This document shows positions 23,613-36,020 of a stretch of DNA of 64,000 bases, piece by piece; the stretch's first letter is position 1; the number at the start of each line of letters is the position of its first letter. The notes beneath the pieces are model-generated. The model was given only the letters and a program-made list of their open reading frames with translations. It did not search any database and had not been told where the DNA came from. The translations under genes and the position numbers were made by a program. Source of the stretch: Hexactinellida sp. DTS-2022 (taxonomy: Eukaryota; Porifera; Hexactinellida). The stretch covers positions 1,736,001 through 1,800,000 of the forward strand of contig JAPNXP010000014.1 of the NCBI GenBank assembly GCA_028753945.1. Reading direction: 5' to 3'.

Positions 23613-24093
23613 ACACTGCATAAGGCACCAGGATTCATCTACCCTTCGAAAATCTGCTCGCCTAGGGTGCGCAGATAACATTATTTCGCGCACCCAAACA
23701 ATACAAAAATCCAAATTTTACCTAGTTTAAGGCCTGGAGATGCGCACCAGGGAATCTTCGTTAAAACTTGCGCACCTCTGGATGCGCATTACGTACCCAA
23801 AAGATCTGGCGACAACGACAATTCGTACTATAGTTAATTAAAAATGAACACATTTCAATATGATCATATTAGAGATAACTTATAAATAGATTATAGAATC
23901 TCTGTAAAGTGCCAAATATTTATTCATGCAATTTTAGAGTGACAAAAATATACAATTCTTTCCTAATATGTATCGTTCATGTAGTCAAGTATATATGTTT
24001 ATGATTTGCTTGTTAAATACTATAGTATACGTGCAACGATATTAATTCTTATCCACTGGAAATACAATACATAAAATACTTTATTGTTGAGAT

Positions 24094-25960
24094 ATGGATT
24101 ATATGGACATTCCTTGGTCTCTTTTTGTCTTTACACCCTTTGGTAGTGATTATACCAACATAAATTCAAAAGGTTTGGCCAATGAATCGAACATTGTTCA
24201 ACTACGAAAGGAAATCACTGAAATGGACGCATTAACCTTCCGAGCGCTAGTTAAACGGAAGAAAACTACCCCATTATTACTGGCTAAATATTTAACTTTT
24301 CTTCAAACAAAGTCAACAACTTCAACATCAATACTGATGCTTTTAGCATACTTATTGAAATTAGCGGCAATAGTGAAGTTGTTATTCTCAGAATTGTTCA
24401 AGAAGAGTCTGGTATCATTAAGAGTGCAGATCTCTTTGTTTTTGCAATATTGCAGGGTTTTCCACTTGTTTAGAAAGATACCCATTTATTTACAGAACTG
24501 AGAACTTTGATAGACCTGTCACGAAATATTTGGTCCGGGGTAAATTTGGTCCGGCCGGACATAAAATTTCCCGGGGGGACCGAATATTTCCGACATTTTT
24601 GGTCCGGGTTTGCAAAAATGTCCTGTCCGGCCGGTCAGCATCTAGCTGTTAACAGCTTCGATTTTCCTTTGCTGTTAACAGCCAGTGGCTGTTAACAGCT
24701 TGGCTGTTTCCATCCCTGAGCACAGCACGTTCGGTATGAACCAGTGACTGTAGAAAGTCGAGACTGGTACCAAAATTGTGCAATATTTATAAACCTGTGA
24801 CCAGAAAAACAGCATACTCCGCTCAAAAGATCCACCGGACGAAAAAAATAATGTTAAACTAGACAACTCTCCCGTCAATTTTCTAACGGAACACATTACA
24901 TTCTGTCTAATTTCTGTTATACAATGCATATTCGAAGAATATATATTCTCTTTTCAGTGGGGTTGAATTGGGGCAATCAAATGCATGATATCTTAACATT
25001 CTAAAATAATATTAAGAATCAACTCGGACCAAATATTTCTGATACATTTGGTCCGACCGGACCAAAGTTACCCCGGACGGAATATTTCGTGACAGACCAA
25101 ACTTTGATAGTTTATCTGGAACAACAAGCTCTAAATGATCAGGCTGCAGCAGTCAACTCAAGTATCATCGAAATACTAAGAGAATTGTCATCAAATGGTC
25201 AAAATGAAAAGATCATTGAAAATGTTGACATTAGCTCAGAATCTGAATCTATTTTGGAAGATTGTATAAATCAAGATGAGTCTACTTCGTATCCTTGAAA
25301 CTAGATAAGAAGTTGATAATGAAACAGAAGTGAAATTTTGCAAAACAGAGCGAGGCAAACCTTGCATTCTGGAAAAAGGTTATACGTATACAAAGCATCG
25401 TGTCTCCCAAAACACATTCAATGGCAATGTGTAGAGAGAAAATCATGTAGAGCCAGGATACACACCAATGAATCAAAGGTCGTTAAAAGGTCCAATTAAC
25501 ATACCCATGAACCTAATTCTAAAATATTTCATTGTAATGAGGTTAAAGCCGGAATCAAACGAAGAGCAGCAGAATCTCAAGAGTCAAGAGCCAACTCATT
25601 TAATTGTTGCCAGCAAGATTTCGAAATTGGAGGAAGAATCGGCTGTTTCTCTTCCCAGGTTGGATAGTTTAAAGAGAACTATATGCCGAGCGCGTAAGAA
25701 GGCAGAAAATGTCCCTTCTGAACCAAAGATTCGCTTCAAATTCCAGAAGTTTATACAAGGACTAGTAAAGGCGAACCTTTCTTGTTATATGATTCTGGCT
25801 CTGATGCTGAAAACACAAGAATTATTATTCTCGGAACTCAATCCAATCTAGCAACACTGAACACTTCCAGTATATGATTAGCAGATGGAACATTCAAGGT
25901 GGCACCAAAGTTATTTCTTCAATTATATGCTATCGATGGATTAAAGGGGGGGCCAGATCC
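24094..25960 (+). pseudogene. FLYWCH-MULE transposase remnant split by an element
   Basis: A long N-terminal region begins near 24094 (24094-24516, frameshifted). It is split by an element at 24517-25094 and resumes with TLIVYLEQQALNDQAAAVNS. Around 25330-25510 is a FLYWCH zinc-finger pattern read over two frames: TERGKPCILEKGYTYTKH, then HIQWQCVERKSCRARIHTNE, then HTHEPN. From 25640 come LPRLDSLKRTICRARKKAEN and FLLYDSGSDAENTRIIILGT (frame-shifted), ending in LADGTFKVAPKLFLQLYAID near 25880-25940. DGTF is the first catalytic Asp of MULE transposases. The core ends there; the second D and the E are missing. Several frameshifts and one TGA. That the N-terminal block belongs to the same protein is inferred from continuity. 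Confidence 0.7.
24517..25094. mobile_element. TGTCACG-ended element with GGTCC repeats
   Basis: TIRs TGTCACGAAATATTTGGTCC and GGACGGAATATTTCGTGACA, with inner GTCCGGCCGGAC-like palindromes. Flanks share GACC (24513-24516, 25095-25098), a possible 4-bp TSD. It contains the TGTTAACAG segment at 24636-24722. Related ends at 27371/28261, and more distantly at 36686-36832. Confidence 0.75.
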
Positions 25961-26059
25961 TTTCGAAAATGGACATATTTTGCCAAGCCGTGACCTTCGT
26001 TATATAAGGCCTTACTACTACTCCGAACCATGGATTACTTAAAGTCCATTGATTATTAG

Positions 26060-26240
26060 CTGTCATATCTTTATCTCAATAGCTAGTAATGACAGCCTTG
26101 AGAAATGCATTATAATTATATAGGAAGTTAGGAACATGATATCAAGACATACATAACACACTTTAGAATTGTGATATATCACCATTTGATTACGTAATCG
26201 CTATTTTTCGTGGGAATTATCGTGTTTTTATAGCCTTCTT
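26060..26240 (+). repeat. Interspersed repeat R4
   Basis: Core TATAGGAA..ATGGTATCAAGG, AGAATT.TGATATGTCATCAT and GGGAATTATCGTGTTTTTAT. Other copies at 38340-38490 (+), 38640-38800 (+) and, inverted, 50715-50870. Non-coding. Confidence 0.7.
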
Positions 26241-26244
26241 TTAA

Positions 26245-26808
26245 CATAGTTAAACGCTTTGTAAATGTTCAAAATTGGAACATGAGGATGTCCATGACTA
26301 GTTGAATGAAATATATCTAAATTATAAATGGAATGTTGACACATTCCTCGGTTGCCAGGGAAATGCATATTTCTTAAAATGAGCCATAACTCAAAAACTA
26401 TCTATTTTATGTAAACTATTCTAGTACTGATCTATCCGCAATTGGTAACTTCCTATTCATTGATAGTACATTTTCGAGGCCTAACTTCAATAATCTTTGA
26501 GATAATGATATTTTTAGCACTTAATTCTTTATATGGTAATAATCTCATTATCTCAAATATTATTGAAGTTAGGCCTCGAAAATGTATTATCAATGGGTAG
26601 GAAGTTACCAATTGCGGATAGATCAGTACTAGCATAGTTTACATAAAATAGATAGTTTTTGAGTTATGGCTCATTTTAAGAAATATGCATTTCCCTGGCA
26701 ACCGAGGAATGTGTCAACATTCCATTTATAATTTAGATATATTTCATTCAACTAGTCATGGACATCCTCATGTTCCAATTTTGAACATTTACAAAGCGTT
26801 TAACTATG
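26245..26808. mobile_element. 564-bp foldback element
   Basis: Two arms of about 265 bp (26245-26510 and 26546-26808) are near-perfect reverse complements around a loop of about 35 bp. The terminal sequence is CATAGTTAAACGCTTTGTAA. A half copy (loop plus one arm) is at about 50190-50700. No coding capacity. Confidence 0.85.
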
Positions 26809-28314
26809 CAGGGCCAGATTAAGGCGGGGGCTGATGGGGCTCCAGCCCCAGGCCCATCTAGGAAAATAGGCCCACCGCTTGTGCCATAGGCCCTTAAGGC
26901 TTAGCCAATAGTCTGTTTTGGTTGGGCACTAGAAGCACCCGGATTTCATATGCAGGCTTCAAGTAGACCTAGTCAAATTTTCATGATTTTAAGTCGACTA
27001 TTTCATTGAAAAATGTCAATGATTTATATGAATGTACTAAACTTCTAATCCCTCTACAGGTGTCCAATAAATCTTTGACTAACAAGCCGTTTATACGTTT
27101 AGGTTTTCATTGTGCGATTAATTTCTTCTTCTATTAGACGGTATAGTATCTTATTAAATATCAGAAAACAATGTGATCCACCAGCATACGTGCTTTGTAT
27201 TTATAATTTACTTCATTGCCTTATTTGCAACAAATCGATGTGGAGTCTACGATTAGAGATTTTGCAAGTAGAAAAGCACATAAAGTGACTTTATGATGTA
27301 CAAAAAATATATAGGTACAAAATAAAAAAAATCTGTTTTGTCGTGTATGGAATTGTCAAGTAGTTATGGCTGTCACGAAATATTTGGTCCGTCCGGACAA
27401 ATATTAACTCCGACCAAATATTTCATACATTAAGGGTCCGGGTTTACATTTTGTTCCCCGGTTTACATTTTTGATCCCCAGGACTAATTATTTCATTCCG
27501 GGTATAAGCAATATATTATTGTGTTCAATAGGAGGAGCATTAAAGGAGTGCGCTCCATTTTTCAGGAGAGCTATAGCCTATAGGTGGAGCGCGCCTACTG
27601 GAGCGCACTCATTTTTCAAATATATATCACTAATCCAATACAAATTACCTAAATAATAGAGTAATCACGAAACATCGATAAATTGGAAATTAGAGCAGGA
27701 AGAATGTACAATTACAACATATTTAATAAGGGCACGTATAGTTTGATATTAAATGTTCCATATTCAAATACCTGACTGTAACTCGGAATGTATATGAGCT
27801 AGAGAGTCAAACTTTGTTTTAAATGATAGATAATATAGAGAGTAAAAATAGAATACAAACTAAGGAAGATAGTTAGGTTTTTCAAATTCCAGAGGTGTGC
27901 TTAGCCGATATTAAATATTTATAGATAATTTAATAATATGAACCTAACTAAGTTTCCATGAGGTTTCTCAGTTTTTAAGCACGAATCAGAATTAATTAAT
28001 TAAATAAATATATTTGTATATTTAGTATATTTGGTTCACAAGAAATAAGGGGCGGAAAGTGAGCGCGCTCCAATTTTTCAGGAGCGAGAGCGAGAGAGCG
28101 CTACTTTTTTGTAAACTAGTGACCCTTTTTACTCTCCTTTTTATCCTTTTTATCATTTTTATCCTCTTTTATCGGCTCCTTTTTTTATCGGTGTCTGAAA
28201 TATTTCGTCCAGATTACGTCCATTCGGACCATAAACAACACGGACATAATATTTCGTGATAGGCCCATCAAAATTATTCAGCTCCAGGCCTACTAGGCCC
28301 TTAATCCGGCCCTG
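26809..28314. mobile_element. hAT-type non-autonomous element, CAGGGCC ends
   Basis: Ends CAGGGCCAGATTAAGG and CCTTAATCCGGCCCTG. AGGCCCATC is also shared inside both ends. No matching TSD found; its left end abuts the foldback end exactly. It holds a nested TGTCACG-ended element at about 27371-28261 and paired GAGCGCGCTCCATTTTTCAGG motifs near 27550 and 28060. No transposase. Confidence 0.7.
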
Positions 28315-28479
28315 GCTCTAAAGACCTTGAGGCGTACATGACATGTCGAAAAAATAGAAAATTCCAGACTCTGCCTATAGTTTTTCCCTTTGGATGCGCT
28401 ACTAGTCATTTACGCTGTTTATTTATAATGTATATTTATTTTACACAAGCGCGCTTGGCTTGCTAGGTCGCTTCGCGGC

Positions 28480-29080
28480 TGAACAGAACCACATTCCGCA
28501 CTGTTTGTGTGAGTTTTATATTGATTGTAAAGCGTAAATAGGACTAAATACTCAAATTTAACATTTCAAATTTTGATATCACGTCATCATACGATAATGA
28601 GCAAGTATATTGGCAATCTTGTATGACCAACGTGTCCGCATCATTAATGTGCATGTTCGATTAAATTTTCAGATTTTATCTCTTAGAGGGCGCGAATTAT
28701 GTGCGATTTAGTGAATTTTCATGCTTGTCAAAATGTGACTATTACGTCATAACTTGGCGAGGTGTGAGAAATTTCGAGTGGAAACCTAAACTTGTTGTCG
28801 TACGCCAAAAGTTACCCTATTTGCCAAAAATCAGATTTCGAAACTTTCCAGTTTCTTCAATCAACTCGGAACATACAAACAAATATATACACCAGGGCCG
28901 GCGGAGCTGTTATATAGTGGTCAGGCCATGCTTGACCTGCCTGACTAGTGACGTAAGAATGGTCGGGCTATTGGCCTGACCATTTGAAAAAGTGGTCAGG
29001 CCATGGCCTGACCGCTTCCGCCGCCCCTGTACACATCCACCCACCCTTGTGTTTTAACTTTTAATAGTATAGATTTCGCT
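28480..29080 (+). repeat. R2 repeat, plus copy, with a nested MITE
   Basis: Closely follows R2 at 15990-16420 to the terminal TTAATAGTATAGAT, interrupted by a MITE at 28893-29029. Confidence 0.7.
28893..29029. mobile_element. 137-bp MITE, CAGGGSCGGCGGA ends
   Basis: TIRs CAGGGCCGGCGGAG and CTTCCGCCGCCCCTG, with internal GGTCAGGCCATGGCCTGACC palindromes. A 5-bp direct repeat TACAC flanks both sides. Inserted in an R2 repeat, whose other copies show the uninterrupted order. Confidence 0.75.
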
Positions 29081-29169
29081 TTATATTTTGACTTTAATTA
29101 GATATGATGTAATTGACGTTATAGAGCAGTGTTTCGCAACCTTTTTGAATCTCGAGGTCTGAATCTCGA

Positions 29170-32100
29170 TAATTATCGCAAGTTGAATCAATAGAGTAAG
29201 ATTTAACAAGTTAAATCAATAAATTTATTACAAGTTGAAACAATAGAATTAGATTTAACACTTTCAATAGAACTGAAGTGTTAGTAAACAAAGGAAACTT
29301 GAAACTCTATTGTGCACTAACGAAACCCAATTTAAAATTTCGTGCACTGTGAAAAGGTGTAGAATTTAATTCTCTATCCGTACATGTAAAATTTATCAAG
29401 TTCAAAAATAATTATTTCATTTTATGAGCCATAAATAGCTTAAATAGGTGTTAAAATAATTAGATCAAAATTCGTAACCCCAGGTGCAAATTAGACGGTC
29501 CCATCGCACCTACATGCCAAGTTTCAGCTCTCTATGTATAAAGGTGTGGCCAGGGCACCGTCTACGGAGAAAAAGAAAATCCAAAATTGCAGCCTGTGCC
29601 GACGCATGTTCCTTTGGTGGCACAATATTTTGGTGGTGGTTTATTGATAGTGCCTTCAAAGGAACATGCTGTCGGCACAGGCTGCAATTTTGGATTTTTT
29701 TCCCGCCAAGTCATCATCACTATGAAGGTGTTAAATTATTACAGAAAGGTGTTTCAGTAGGCAACGACCCTTAAAGTGGTGGAAGTTTCCATTTAGATCA
29801 CTGCATTTGAGAGATATTCAAGTTTCAGTAGAATATAATTGCTGATGACTCAGCATTTTTAAAGTGCGTGTTGGGTATTCACCCAACTCCAACCAACCCA
29901 TGCTAATTATTTAATTCACAAAATTGTAAAAATAAATTTCTTTGACGATGTCATCATCACCTCAATGTGTCAAGACCCACTTGTATAGGTGGTACGTGGC
30001 ATAAGGACCAATTGATAAATTGAAAGTTTGTTTCTATCTTGTATCATCTCTGAGATTAATGAAATTTAGCTAATTTGTATAAATATTTAATTAATAAATT
30101 AATAATTTAACACCATTATTATTTACAGCAAAATAAATAAAGTTCAATTATTTGCACTTATTATTAATTTAAATCGAATTTCACTATCATATTTGAATTC
30201 AGCGCACTCGATAACCCCAATAATCCAATTGGAACCGTCTATAAGTTAAATACAAAAGGAATTAATTATAATTAATAACGTCAGTACATTAATTGTGCAA
30301 GAATATTCTCGCCGAAATAAATATAATCACTTAATCTGTCGTTGTTGTGGAATGTAAAATCTTAACGGTTCTATCATAAACCATCTAGAGTTTAATGCCA
30401 TTCATTCATTATGTATTGATAATAAATTATATTATTAGTCATTTATTTTAGCAGTGTTATCCACGGTGAGTGAGTTAAGTCCACAAGTTCCTTATATTAT
30501 ATTATTTTATTTAATCCATTGTATAGTAAATTAAATAGAAGCCAGCTGGAATTTATAAGTGAAATCAATATAATTATCGCAAGTTGAATCAATAGAGTAG
30601 GATTTAACAAGTTAAATCAATATAATTATTACAAGTTGAAACAATGGAATTAGATTTCACAGTTTTAATGAAATTGAAGTGTGAGTAAACAAAGGAATTT
30701 CAACCCCCATTTATGGCAGAAATTAAACCAATTTTAAAAGTTTTTCTTCTCCCATCAGACGCAGAATTTTAAGAAGAATCTAAATATGAAATAAAATTTT
30801 CGGGTTTATTAAAACATATTTTGAGTTATGGACCAGACAAATTTTGAAAGGTGTTAAAGATGTGTCCAAAATATGTTAATACAAAATCGTAACCCCAGGT
30901 GCAAATTAGACGTCTACTCCGAACCTACATGCCAAGTTTCAGCCCTCCATATATACAGGTGTGGCCAGGGCACCTGCTACGGAGAAAAAAAAAATCCAAA
31001 ATTGCAGCCTTTGCCGACGCATGTTCCCTTGGTGGCACTATATTTGGGTGGTGGTTTATTGATAGTGCCTCCAAAGGAACATGTTGTCGGCACAGGCTGC
31101 AATTTTGGATTTTTTTTTGCCAAGTCATCATCACTATGAAGGTGTTAAATTATTTCAGAAAGGTGTTTCAGAAGGCATCGACCCTTAGAGTGGTGGAAGT
31201 TTCCATTTAGTTCACTTCATTTTAGAGATATCTAAGTTTGAGTAGAATATAATAGCTGATGACTCAGCATTTTTTATGTGAGTGTTGGGTCATCACCCAA
31301 CATCAACTAACCCATTTTAAATTTCGAATTAACAAAATTGTAAAAACACATTTTTTTGACGATGTCATCATCACCTCAAGGTGTCAAGACCCATTTGTAG
31401 AGGTGTTACGTGGCATAAGGATCAATTGATAAATTGGAAGTTTGTTTCTATCATATTTGATTTCTGAGATTTATGATATTTAATTAATTAGTATAAATAA
31501 TAATTAATATTATATATAATTTAACACCAATTTCAATGTCAACTTACAATTATTAAGTTAAATTATTTTGTCATGAATAATTAATTAATTAATTTGGTTA
31601 TTACATTTCAATTCCGCACTCTCGATAACCCCTAATAAATATATTATAAGCATCTATATAAGTGATATACTGGCTGAAATAATTATAATTGATTACGTCA
31701 GTATATTAACAGTGTAATAATATTCTATCATAAGTAAATATAATCACATAATCTGTCGTTGTTGTGAAATATATAATCTTTTTTTTCAATTTGAAAATAG
31801 AAGCCTACGTCCTACTCGATCTCACAAGTTGAATCAATATAACAATAACGAGTTGAAACAACAGAATTAGATTTAACACTTTCAATAGAACTGAAGTGTT
31901 AGTAAACAAAGGAAACTTGCAACTCAATTGTGGCACAAACTAAGTACAATTTCAAAATTCGTGCACTGTGAAAAGGTGTAGAATTTAATTCTCTATCGAA
32001 TGCATATAAATTTATTTTTCGGGTACTATTTATTGTTCCTGTTTCAATATTAAACAGGTGCAAAAATGTGTCCAAAAAAATGTGATAAAAAATCGTGACC

Positions 32101-32190
32101 CCAGGTACACATCTGTAACCCATGAGACACTTATCCTGAAAATTTCAGTTCTTAGTAAATATAACTCTGTTCTGTGGAGTGGATACGGAA
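29170..32190. repeat. Tandem 1.41-kb repeat units
   Basis: Landmarks recur at the same spacing. AATTATCGCAAGTTGAATCA is at 29171 and 30572. The hairpin GCCGACGCATGTTCC is near 29598 and 31013. GACGATGTCATCATCACCTC is near 29945 and 31359. A third partial unit starts near 31800. Related single copies: 11480-12150, and inverted at 16810-17130 and 52290-52905. No open reading frame is conserved between units. Confidence 0.8.
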
Positions 32191-32198
32191 GGATAATA

Positions 32199-32372
32199 CA
32201 GTGGAAGCCGCTTAATCGGGACGCCTCGGGAGTAGGAATTTAGTCCCGTTTATCCGGTTCTCCCTATTAACCGATATACTTTATACTATTTGATACGAAT
32301 TGGTTTCCAAAGCCTCGTCCCGAATAACCGAATTTCCCGATTAACCGTCTCCCGATTAAGCGGCTTCCACTG
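32199..32372. mobile_element. TA-flanked MITE, CAGTGGAAGCCGC ends
   Basis: A 174-bp element with perfect TIRs starting CAGTGGAAGCCGCTTAATCG, flanked by TA; pogo/Tigger-like form. Confidence 0.9.
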
Positions 32373-32384
32373 TATAATAATAAT

Positions 32385-32645
32385 AATAATATACCAAAGC
32401 ACTAAGACCAATACTGGGCCACTATACCTTAGTATAGTCGGCACAGTAATAATAACCAAGGCACTAAGATTAGAACTGGGCCACTATACTATAGTATAGT
32501 CGGCACAGTAATAATAATAATAACTAACCAAAGCACTAAGATTAGAACTGGGCCACTATACTATAGTATAGTCGGCACAGTAATAATAGAGGCAGTAAGA
32601 TTAGAACTGGGCCACTATACTATAGTATAGTCGGCACAGTAATAT
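32385..32645. repeat. Four tandem hairpin units
   Basis: Each unit has GAACTGGGCCACTATAC(Y)(W)TAGTATAGTCGGCACAGTAA with short AATAATAA/CCAAGGCACTAAGATT spacers. Same palindrome as 10921-10964, opposite orientation to 16613-16795. Confidence 0.85.
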
Positions 32646-33023
32646 TAGTTTTCAAATTAAATGTGTATTTATAACAGAGATTACCTTTCCCCGCCCAAAT
32701 TGATACACTAGGGTCTGAATAGTTACGAAATTTTTAATATAAATTCAAAGGCCTACATAGAACATCAAATCCAAAAGAGATTCTGTAAAACAAATATTTT
32801 CTTGAAGAAATTCTTCCGGCCGCAAAAAGTAATTTTCCGGCCGCATGCGGCCGGCAAAGAGGGGTTGCGGAACACTGTTATAGAGCAAGAATAAGTGGCT
32901 GGTGTGGGTGTGCTAGATGCCGTTAGCCCAGTGTCTTATCAGAAAGTCTACTAAATGTGTTGACATATCATGGTGCATTTCTACCCGCCCACAGGCCCCC
33001 ATCATTAGCACCCTATTGATAAT

Positions 33024-33406
33024 CAGTGTTCCCCCTAAGCCTTTTGACCGGCCGGCTGGCAGGTCAAAACGCCAATTTAATCACCCAGCGGCCGGTCAAA
33101 TAGACTCTGCAGTCGCTCATAATGACTTCCAAAATGTATGTTTCACCCCTCAAAATCGAAAGCAAGACAATTTACCGGGATGGGGGATTGGTTCCTATTT
33201 AATTTAAAGTTTGAGTGTAGTATGTAAGCATATTAAAAGCACGCCTTTTAGAGTTTTTACCGTGAGAGCGTCATATATTTTATTCATGTTTTGAAATAGT
33301 GTCGTATTCTCCAGCCGTTTATTGTCCTTTTTGAAATTTATAAGTCGATGAAGCTGGCACGAGGCCAGTCGAATGAGACCCATAACTTGGCTTAGGGGGA
33401 ACACTG
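33024..33406. mobile_element. hAT-type MITE, CAGTGTTCCCCC ends
   Basis: A 383-bp element with TIRs CAGTGTTCCCCCTAAGCC and GGCTTAGGGGGAACACTG, and perfect TSD TTGATAAT (33016-33023, 33407-33414). Internal GACCGGCCGGCTGGCAGGTC. Non-coding. Confidence 0.95.
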
Positions 33407-33414
33407 TTGATAAT

Positions 33415-33769
33415 CGGTGGGATTGAAATAAATCCCTGTCTTATTTCAACAACGGAGGAGGAAATGGAAATATGGAAATAGAGGAATGTTCCCAGTCAGA
33501 TATGATTATATTATCCTCTCAAACGGTGCAACATACTCCTATATCGTCTCAAGTTGCACCTCTAAACTACCTCGATTTATCGATTTCTATTTGCCTTACT
33601 CAGAAAATATTTAAGATTAAACTCAGTTCCTTTTGTCCCCAAAGCCATTAACATTTCACCTGTATGTTTACGAATAAAGAAATATACATCAGAGTTTAGT
33701 CTGAAATTCAATACACTTGTCTAGTGTATGACACATGCCTAATAATATCGAATATAGAATAAAAATATA
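33415..33769. other. No supported gene
   Basis: A short open stretch at about 33454-33655 (NGGGNGNMEIEECSQ...) has no recognisable domain; otherwise AT-rich. Confidence 0.3.
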
Positions 33770-35815
33770 TATTTTTTTAAAAATTCTTTAATGGATGACG
33801 TGTTTAGCTATTAAGCTATTCTTCCATACGGTCCAACATATATACATACAATCAAAAGCACAACACAGGCTATATACAAATACAATTACAATTGGATATT
33901 TACACAATGTTCAGAGTTTCAAGTTCAAAAATTGGTTTCAGTACTAAAATATATTTCATAGTAAAGGTTCTTTAGCAGTCTTTTAAATATTGTTAAAGAT
34001 TTTGATTTCCTGACATCAAATGGTAGAGTGTTCCACAAATTTGCTCCCTGATACATAAAGGAATTACTCCTGCATTTAAGACGAACACGATTAGGAACAT
34101 ACAATAATTCTTTCTTAGCTGATCTTGTACGTGATTGCACGTTGTAAATATATTTAAACATTTCTTGTAATTTATCAGATGTTAGGTGGTTTAGGGATCG
34201 GTATACTAGGTTGAGAGTTTGTATTTTCACTATATATTCAAGAGGGAGCCAGCTTAACCTTTTAAACATACATTTTGTAGGGGTTCTTATATCTGTTATG
34301 TCTAGAATAATTCTGGCTGCTCGCTTTTGTAGTTTATAAAGCGGCTCTATATTGATCGAATTTCCCCAGATTGACATACAATACACAAATTTAGATAAGA
34401 CATGCGCATTATAGTAAACTTTCCTTGTATGAAAAGGTAGGAAATGTCTAATTCTCTTCAAAAGAGCAAGATTTTTGCAGATAGAGGCATATACATTGTG
34501 TGAATGACTCTGCCAAGAAAGGTTATTATCTATAGCTACGCCAAGAATTTTGAACACGCTTACATTTTTAATAGTGACGTTGTCTATTGTTATATTCAAA
34601 TTGGTGCTTGGAAGAAGTGATAGTCTTTTTTTTGTAGCAACCAACATCACCATAGTTTTAATACAATTTATGGCCATTTTATTTTCATTACACCATCTAC
34701 TGAGATTATTTGCCGCTTCTTGTAAGTTAGATTCAACTTCTACTAGGGAATCTCCTTGCGTTGAAATTGTTGTGTCGTCAGCATATAATTCTGTATTGGA
34801 TTTAATAATAGACGGAAGATCATTGATAAATATGATGAAAAGTAGGGGGCCTAAATAGAACCTTGAGGAACTCCTGATGAAATAAAATTAGAGTCGGATT
34901 TGGTTCCTTTGAAGATTGTTCTCTAGGTACGGTCTGTGAGATATGACTTAAACCAATTTAGAGTCGGAATACTACAGCGATAAAGTCTCAATTTCTGGAT
35001 TAAAATTTCATGAGATACCAAATCGAAAGCCTTCTTTAGGTCAACAATCAGTACTCCATTTAAGAGACGGTTTTCCATTGAATTTGTCCATTTGTCAAGT
35101 AAACTTGTCAAAGAAGTCTCACAAGAGTGAAATTTTCGAAAACCTGACTGAGCAGGACATAAGAGACCATATGAGTTTAAGTATGAATAGAAGTGGATAT
35201 GTACATGCTTTTCTAGGATCTTAGACATACTACACAGGATAGAAATAGGCCTGTAATTATTACATTTTTTAATGTCCCCACCCTTGTGCAAAGGAATAAC
35301 ACTTGCCTCTTTCCATTTCATTGGAAATATCCCTTTCGAAATAGAGAGATTACATATTTTGGTTAGAGAAGGTGCTATAATATCTGCTGAAATCTTTAAT
35401 AATCTAGGACTGATAAAGTCTGGTCCAGTAGCTTTTGTTTCATTTAGCTCATATAAAAATTTTGCAACTTCACTTTTGTTTAGAGGAGGAATTTCGAAAC
35501 TTGTATTGTTTTCCATTTTGGATGACACAAGATATTCGATATTATTAAAAGATGAATTAGACACAATTGTAATGTTTCCATCTATGATTGTTGATGCCAC
35601 GTTAGTAAAAAAATCATTAAAAGCATTCGCAATCTGATACTTGTCAGTGATCAAATTTTGACCCACTTCCAGGATAGTAGAACTTGTGAAGGTTTTTTTT
35701 GGAGCAATTTCATTTATTAATTTCCAGAGTTTCCTAGTATCACTTGTATTCTTCTCAATCTCGCGCATGTAAAAAGTCAAACTGTAGCACATAAAGTTAG
35801 TCCATCGATTTCGAA
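33770..35815 (-). pseudogene. 5'-truncated LINE, reverse transcriptase and C-terminus
   Basis: Non-LTR retrotransposon of the jockey/CR1/L2/Rex assemblage (clade not resolved). The minus-strand frame from 35792 has KLWKLINEIAP, then the RT core: WKEASVIPLHKGGD, NNYRPISILCSMSKILE, PAQSGFRKFHSCETSL, VDLKKAFDLVSHEIL. A stop and frameshifts follow around 34923-34860 (GVPQGS region). Then comes INDLPSI ... TELYADDTTI (catalytic YADD), and a 250-residue C-terminal frame (34677-33925) with the LGVAIDNNLSW, LYKLQKRAARIILD and LWNTLPFDVRKS motifs. The 3' end is AT-rich (CATTAAAGAATTTTTAAAAA) near 33780. Endonuclease and any first ORF are missing, typical of 5' truncation. Confidence 0.9.
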
Positions 35816-36020
35816 CATTTTTTCAAAAAAGAACACGACCCACCCCGCGTGCCCCCGGCATATGCCGCATCTACCGTATGGTAAATCCGGGCCTATTCCA
35901 TACGAATATTCTTCCCAAAGTGATAAGATTTTTCTTGCATTTTCTGTAGGTTTTTCTTTGATCGCTTCAGTTTATTTTGTGAGACTATATTTAATTTTAG
36001 AGAGATTATTTGTGTAGAAG
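35816..36020. other. Short spacer, no gene
   Basis: Contains a G+C-rich patch (CCCCGCGTGCCCCCGGCATA) near 35840 of unknown origin. Confidence 0.4.

Larger units (their letters stand above)
29127..32877. mobile_element. hAT-type element carrying tandem 1.4-kb units
   Basis: Ends CAGTGTTTCGCAACC and GGTTGCGGAACACTG, with perfect 8-bp TSD TTATAGAG (29119-29126, 32878-32885). No transposase. The interior holds two tandem copies of a unit of about 1.41 kb and a partial third (about 29170-32190), then a TA-flanked MITE and four hairpin units. Near-complete structural evidence for one mobile block of 3.75 kb. Confidence 0.9.

Noticed and set aside
30873..31210. Overlapping frames of about 70-100 residues in the 1.4-kb units
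   Set aside because: The frames are not conserved between units and reflect the GCCGAC hairpin; no protein is supported.
33454..33655. Possible coding stretch NGGGNGNMEIEECSQ...
   Set aside because: No start, no splice sites, no recognised motif; too short to support.
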